From the NCBI GenBank assembly GCA_001972305.1, contig BDDD01000061.1, forward strand, positions 613,541 through 677,540: DNA of 64,000 nucleotides, given 5' to 3'. Position 1 is the stretch's first letter. Every line of letters starts with the position of its first letter. The DNA comes from Cephalotus follicularis. Taxonomy: Eukaryota; Streptophyta; Magnoliopsida; Oxalidales; Cephalotaceae. Shown piece by piece: positions 60,501-64,000 of the stretch. Position numbers and translations under genes: made by a program. The notes under the pieces are model-generated. The model saw nothing but the letters and a program-made list of their open reading frames with translations, was not told where the DNA came from and ran no database searches.

Positions 60501-61290
60501 CAACTCTCTACCTAACACATGTCCAAAGAGCCTCATGCCATAAGCCCAAAACCGAACCCAAGCAAGGAGAAAAAGAAAAATTTTCCCCAGGGCCTAAACA
60601 TCAATTTATCCAAAATTAATGCGGGTCATTACATTGGTGGTGTTTGATTGACTTTCAGGTAAGAAGCTAAGAAGATCAAATTGCATAAATAATAGTCAAA
60701 TTGGCACAATTGAAGAAAAGATGATCGAAGAGTGAAGAATTGACAAGAATTCTACAGAAACAGGGCAAAGTGTCGACGCTTTGACTGTTAGCGTCAACGC
60801 TTAACCTGAAAGCGCCAATAGTTAAGGCCAATGTGTCGAAGCTTTAGTACAGAAAGTTAAAAATCAAATTGCACGCCTTAAGCATCGATGTTTACATTAT
60901 AGCGTTGATGCCTAGCCTCAAAGCGCGGACGGTTTCAAAGAAAATGTCGATGCTTAAAACTGTAGTTCAATTATTCAAGTCGACGCCAAACATAACGCGA
61001 AGCGTATCTCAGCACAACACACCAAAGTGTTGATGCCTAAGACTTAAGCGTCGACGCTTACGACGTATCAGGCAAAAATTTTGGAAAGTTTTTACAGTTT
61101 TAGTCATATTGTAATAGTTAGATTTTTTTTGTTTTTCTTCATTAGGTTATAGTATAAAAAGAAAACAATAAGTCAGATTGTGAGAGGCTGGTTTTAATGT
61201 GAAATAAGTCAGTTCTTGGAGAAGGTGGCTGCTTGGATGAAGAACAGATTGAAGAATATTGCAGCTACCATCGTCATGACCGGCTAAGTT
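57579..61290 (+). repeat. Athila-type LTR, split by a solo LTR
   Basis: The left piece (57579-57649) repeats the LTR start (GCATAAAAATGTGTTG..ATTTTTATGC) of the Athila-like element. The right piece (60639 onward) continues with 'gactttcaggta', then GCGTCGACGC-like sites (60770-61075), then 'gagaggctgg'. The right end is vague, about 61200-61300, and the usual GTGAACA end is not seen. It is an older relative of the element at 8414-17661. Confidence 0.72.
57650..60633 (-). mobile_element. Gypsy-type solo LTR, 2984 bp (D)
   Basis: The plus-strand ends TGACACGCCCC and GGGTCATTACA (minus strand TGTAATGACCC to GGGGCGTGTCA) have the form of the Gypsy LTRs here, and the TSD TTGGT is perfect (57645-57649 and 60634-60638). 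There is no interior. The sequence differs from the other LTRs: CCGAGGA occurs about ten times, and 59258-59450 holds three copies of a 70-75 bp unit ('tgaacatcaatcgaggagcta'-type). No coding region is supported. Confidence 0.88.
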
Positions 61291-61379
61291 GTTAGAGAGA
61301 GTGTGACCCATCAAGCCACTAGGTGGTTAGATGTACTTGTACTCTACTCATATTATATACAGTCACGTTCTAATCATGT
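61291..61379. other. Unassigned junction stretch
   Basis: About 90 bp lie between the fading Athila-type LTR and the Copia-type LTR. I see no feature in it. Confidence 0.4.
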
Positions 61380-62598
61380 TACATTATGCAAATTGTATTT
61401 ATTATTGGCATAACCGTATATGTTTTATCACATAATCGAAGCATGACACTGCTTACATATATGGTTCCCTATCACATCAAAGGGTTGGTTGTTGAGCCAA
61501 GGGCTATGAGAGCGACTTCCTTATTCCCTGTGACTAAACTGTTACAAGTCATAGGTTCACTTATTTTGGGCATTCGTGAACCGGATAGACTTGTCGAATT
61601 GTGCTTGCTCTCGCGAATGGGAGGGTGGAGTATCTCATTGCCACTAGGTTCACTTATTTTGGGCATTCGTGAACCGGATAGACTTATCGCATGTTAGGAA
61701 CATGTGCACTGAACATGACCCACCATGGGAATTCTACTTGGATGGTCACATATCCCGTGTCAGTAGAGATTCCTATTTGGGATAGTAGTGTATAGACTCT
61801 ACGAGTCTAGCAAGTACTTGTTGGACTTGTCTGATGCTTAGACCTGAGCGGCTACTATACATTGCATATAAACTGTCTGACTTTGATTTCTGCCCTACCC
61901 AGTTCTTTTGCGGGACTGGCAAACAGGCAACATTTGGGTCTTACAGGATTTATTGAATGTAAGTGAGTGCGCAATAAGGAATCGTCACACCTGATGTGAG
62001 GGTGATTGGCTCTATAGTATCTATATTTATTGTGGACTTTGAAATACCTGGCCAGGTTATGGCAAGCTGGAACCTAGGGTTTCCGGAAAGGCTTGTCGAT
62101 AGTCATGATGGTAAAATACAGATTTATAGATAATGACATATCTAGGGTTGACACGTATCCTTAACCTAGGTCGTGATCGGTGTCGACGATGACGAGGGAT
62201 TATAGTACACGGTAACTGTCGTTAGGATAAAGTATCGGATGTATCAGAAATGGACCTAATTGTGGAAATTAATCATGGGATTAATTTACACACATGGGAT
62301 ATGATAGTCATAGGTTCAGGGCCTTAAAAGTAGTCAATGACTATTTATGGTAAGTTTACTTAAGAGCAAGGCGTCTTAGTAACACACCAATGTTATCGAT
62401 TAATTCCGGGCTTTCGGGTCCCGCCTCACAAATATATGTATGAGATTAATATATCGTATTGTTTTATAATGTGTGATAGCACATGTTATTTCGTGGTGTA
62501 TTAGTGATGTTACGTGAGTGATTAGTTGACGTAATATACTAATATGATTTTGGTATTAATTAATAGTTAGATTATTAATTCTCTTATTAAGTAATAAA
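61380..62598 (+). repeat. Copia-type LTR fragment (family L1), cut by CACTA
   Basis: Bases 61795-62598 match 5745-6590 closely, and 61490-61860 corresponds in reverse to 51060-51400. A 40-bp phrase ('ggttcacttattttgggcat', then 'tcgtgaaccggatagactt') occurs twice, at 61555 and 61648. The matching copy at 5745 continues past the point where CACTACTAG interrupts this one, so the insertion point is precise. Confidence 0.78.
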
Positions 62599-62616
62599 CA
62601 CTACTAGAGAAAAGGG
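62599..62616 (+). repeat. CACTA terminal inverted repeat (one copy)
   Basis: CACTACTAGAGAAAAGGG is the outermost sequence, followed by the palindrome GGGAATTCCC at 62614-62623. The matching end would be outside the window. Confidence 0.85.
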
Positions 62617-62625
62617 AATTCCCGA

Positions 62626-63430
62626 CCGCCAAAGCGGTAGGGGAAACGCAGAAAACGGTCGGCGAAAATATTCGCCGACCGCCTCCCCGACTGCCATGAC
62701 GGCCGCCTATGAATGGGTCGCTGATTATACGCCGACCGTCTCACCGACCGCCTTCATCAATTCCCGACCGCTAAAACGGTCGGCACGGAAAAGTGGTTGC
62801 TGTTGACGTTGGCCAGAATAATTTTTTGGGAGGCTTTTGCCGACCGCCATAGCGGTTGCCGAATAACAAAGGCAGTCGGGGAATGAAAGAAAATTTCGAA
62901 ATTAAATTAAATTTATAATGGTTTGCCCGACCCCCTGGCGGTCGGCAAATACAAAAAGCGGTCGGAAATTAAGAAAAGATTTAAGATTAAATTAAATCGG
63001 TAGGTATTAGCCGACCGCTTTTGGCGGTCGGTAAAATAAAAAGCGGTCGGCGATTATAAAAAAAATTTGAAATTAAAGTAAATTGATTGTATATCGCCGA
63101 CCGTGGTAGCGGTCGGTAAATAAAAAAGCGGTCGGCGATTATCGAAAAAATTTGAAATTAAATTAAATTGATGGTATTCGCCGACCGTTGTAGCGGTCGG
63201 TAAATAAAAAAACGGTCGGCGATTATCTAAAAAATTTGAAATTAAATTGAAACGATAGTATTCGCCGACCGTTGTAGCGGTCGGTAAATAATAAAAGCGG
63301 TCGGCGATTAAAATTTTTTTTTTTTGAAATTAAATTAAATTAATAAATGTTTGGGGACCACATTTAGCGGTCGGGAAATCGTAATACGGTCGGCTAAATT
63401 AGATTTTAAAGAAAATCTTGGAGCGGTCGA
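62626..63430. repeat. CACTA subterminal repeat array
   Basis: Both orientations of an 8-9 bp motif (GCGGTCGGC / GCCGACCGC) alternate. From 62924 they are organised in five tandem units of 84-86 bp (starting near 62924, 63009, 63095, 63179 and 63263). Each unit pairs a GCCGACCG with a nearby GCGGTCGG (potential hairpin), then a direct GCGGTCGGCGATT and an AT-rich spacer 'tttgaaattaaattaaat'. Confidence 0.9.
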
Positions 63431-63434
63431 CTAA

Positions 63435-63800
63435 CTTAAAATTTTAAATAAAATAAATTGTTTTTTTATAAATTTCTCGTCCGCCGTCAATTAACAATAA
63501 TTTTAATTTTTGAAATAAAATTAAATTTATAAGATTACGGTTTGTGAGATTTATATAAAAATTTTGTTGCCGTGGATGTTGTGACCAATCACTTTTGGTC
63601 TATTATAAATTAGATTGTTTGGTGGACAAGCAACCACTACGATGATTTACAATTAACATTTTATTTGATTCCGATGTGCTGATCCAAATATTACTACATG
63701 AGCAACAGTATAAAAGAAAAATTGTCAATTCATTAGAAAAAATATGATCAACAGGCTTATAGCAATTTGTGTACAATTAGGCAGTAATATATATACATGA
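63435..63800. other. AT-rich CACTA interior, no gene recognised
   Basis: This stretch between the subterminal array and the possible exon is AT-rich. I see no motif or reading frame that can be supported. Confidence 0.5.
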
Positions 63801-63802
63801 CA

Positions 63803-63897
63803 CTAACAATTGCAATCTAGACAGTAATTAACCTCATTTTGTTCAAGTCTCTTATCCAGCTCTTTGAGCTCCGGTTGTTGGTGGTTGGTGGCTGCGA
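63803..63897 (-). CDS. Possible last exon of a CACTA-encoded protein
   Basis: On the minus strand a pyrimidine tract ending in CAG is followed by a short frame reading HQQPELKELDKRLEQNEVNYCLDCNC and a stop. The ELKELDKRLEQNE part looks helical or coiled-coil-like, as at the C-termini of some transposon proteins. An overlapping Ser/Pro-rich frame (63822-63997, ending ..LNKMRLITV) is also open. I cannot choose between them, and neither is recognised. Confidence 0.25.
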
Positions 63898-64000
63898 GGG
63901 AGAGAGAGAGCTACTTGGCGAAGTTGAGGTAGCAGGTGGGATGTTGGCTTTTGCGGTGCCGGTGATGACAGAGAGAACAAGAGAGGCAGACAACGGTTAG

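Larger units (their letters stand above)
62599..64000 (+). mobile_element. CACTA (En/Spm-type) DNA transposon, one end
   Basis: The terminus CACTACTAGAGAAAAGGG is a plant CACTA end. It interrupts the Copia-type LTR after AAA (62596-62598); the same LTR at 6550 reads on as 'aaataataattgg'. Behind it lies a dense subterminal array of CGGTCGG and CCGACCG (about 20 copies up to 63430), the type of site bound by the element's own TNPA-like protein. The other end and the transposase gene lie beyond the window, so it cannot be told whether this is an autonomous copy. Confidence 0.88.

Overview
This window looks like heterochromatic, repeat-packed DNA from a seed plant, most likely a flowering plant with a large genome. 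The evidence is the mix of plant-type LTR retrotransposons (chromovirus-like and Athila-like Ty3/Gypsy, and Ty1/Copia with 'agtgggagattgt'-type polypurine tracts), a plant L1 LINE and a CACTA transposon. I find no host protein-coding gene, no tRNA or rRNA gene and no CRISPR. Almost every kilobase can be assigned to a mobile element, and many boundaries are fixed by target-site duplications (TSDs) that can be read directly.

Layout. (1) 1-5045: a chromovirus-like Gypsy element with gag, integrase and chromodomain; its left end is cut by the window. (2) 5046-8413 and 17667-18856: a Copia reverse-transcriptase fragment and two Copia-type LTR fragments. (3) 8414-17661: an Athila-like element with both LTRs and TSD ATAGG, inserted into (2). 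(4) 18857-21482: a large LTR fragment rich in tandem repeats. (5) 21595-44276 and beyond: a minus-strand, gag-only Gypsy element that hosts three later insertions: a 15.5 kb composite with outward-inverted LTRs (23947-39424, TSD ACATT), a Copia-type solo LTR (40660-43237, TSD AACAT), and a Copia element in its 5' LTR. (6) 44277-57578: that minus-strand Copia element, with 2.5 kb LTRs. Its 3' LTR holds a Gypsy solo LTR (45239-50055, TSD CCTTT), which holds an L1 LINE (45983-48053, 16-bp TSD, poly-A tail). (7) 57579-61290: an Athila-type LTR split by another Gypsy solo LTR (57650-60633, TSD TTGGT). (8) about 61380-62598: a Copia-type LTR fragment broken by the end of a CACTA DNA transposon (62599-64000+) with a dense array of CGGTCGG/CCGACCG subterminal repeats.

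The most unusual observations are: the composite element whose two outer ends are both LTR 3' (U5) ends yet which is flanked by one TSD; arrays of a GCGTCGACGC-type palindrome inside LTRs of at least three otherwise unrelated families; two gag-only (TR-GAG-like) elements, one nested in the other's insertion; and a four-deep nest whose order can be read from TSDs. All LTR elements are treated as fossils; most coding parts are clearly decayed.
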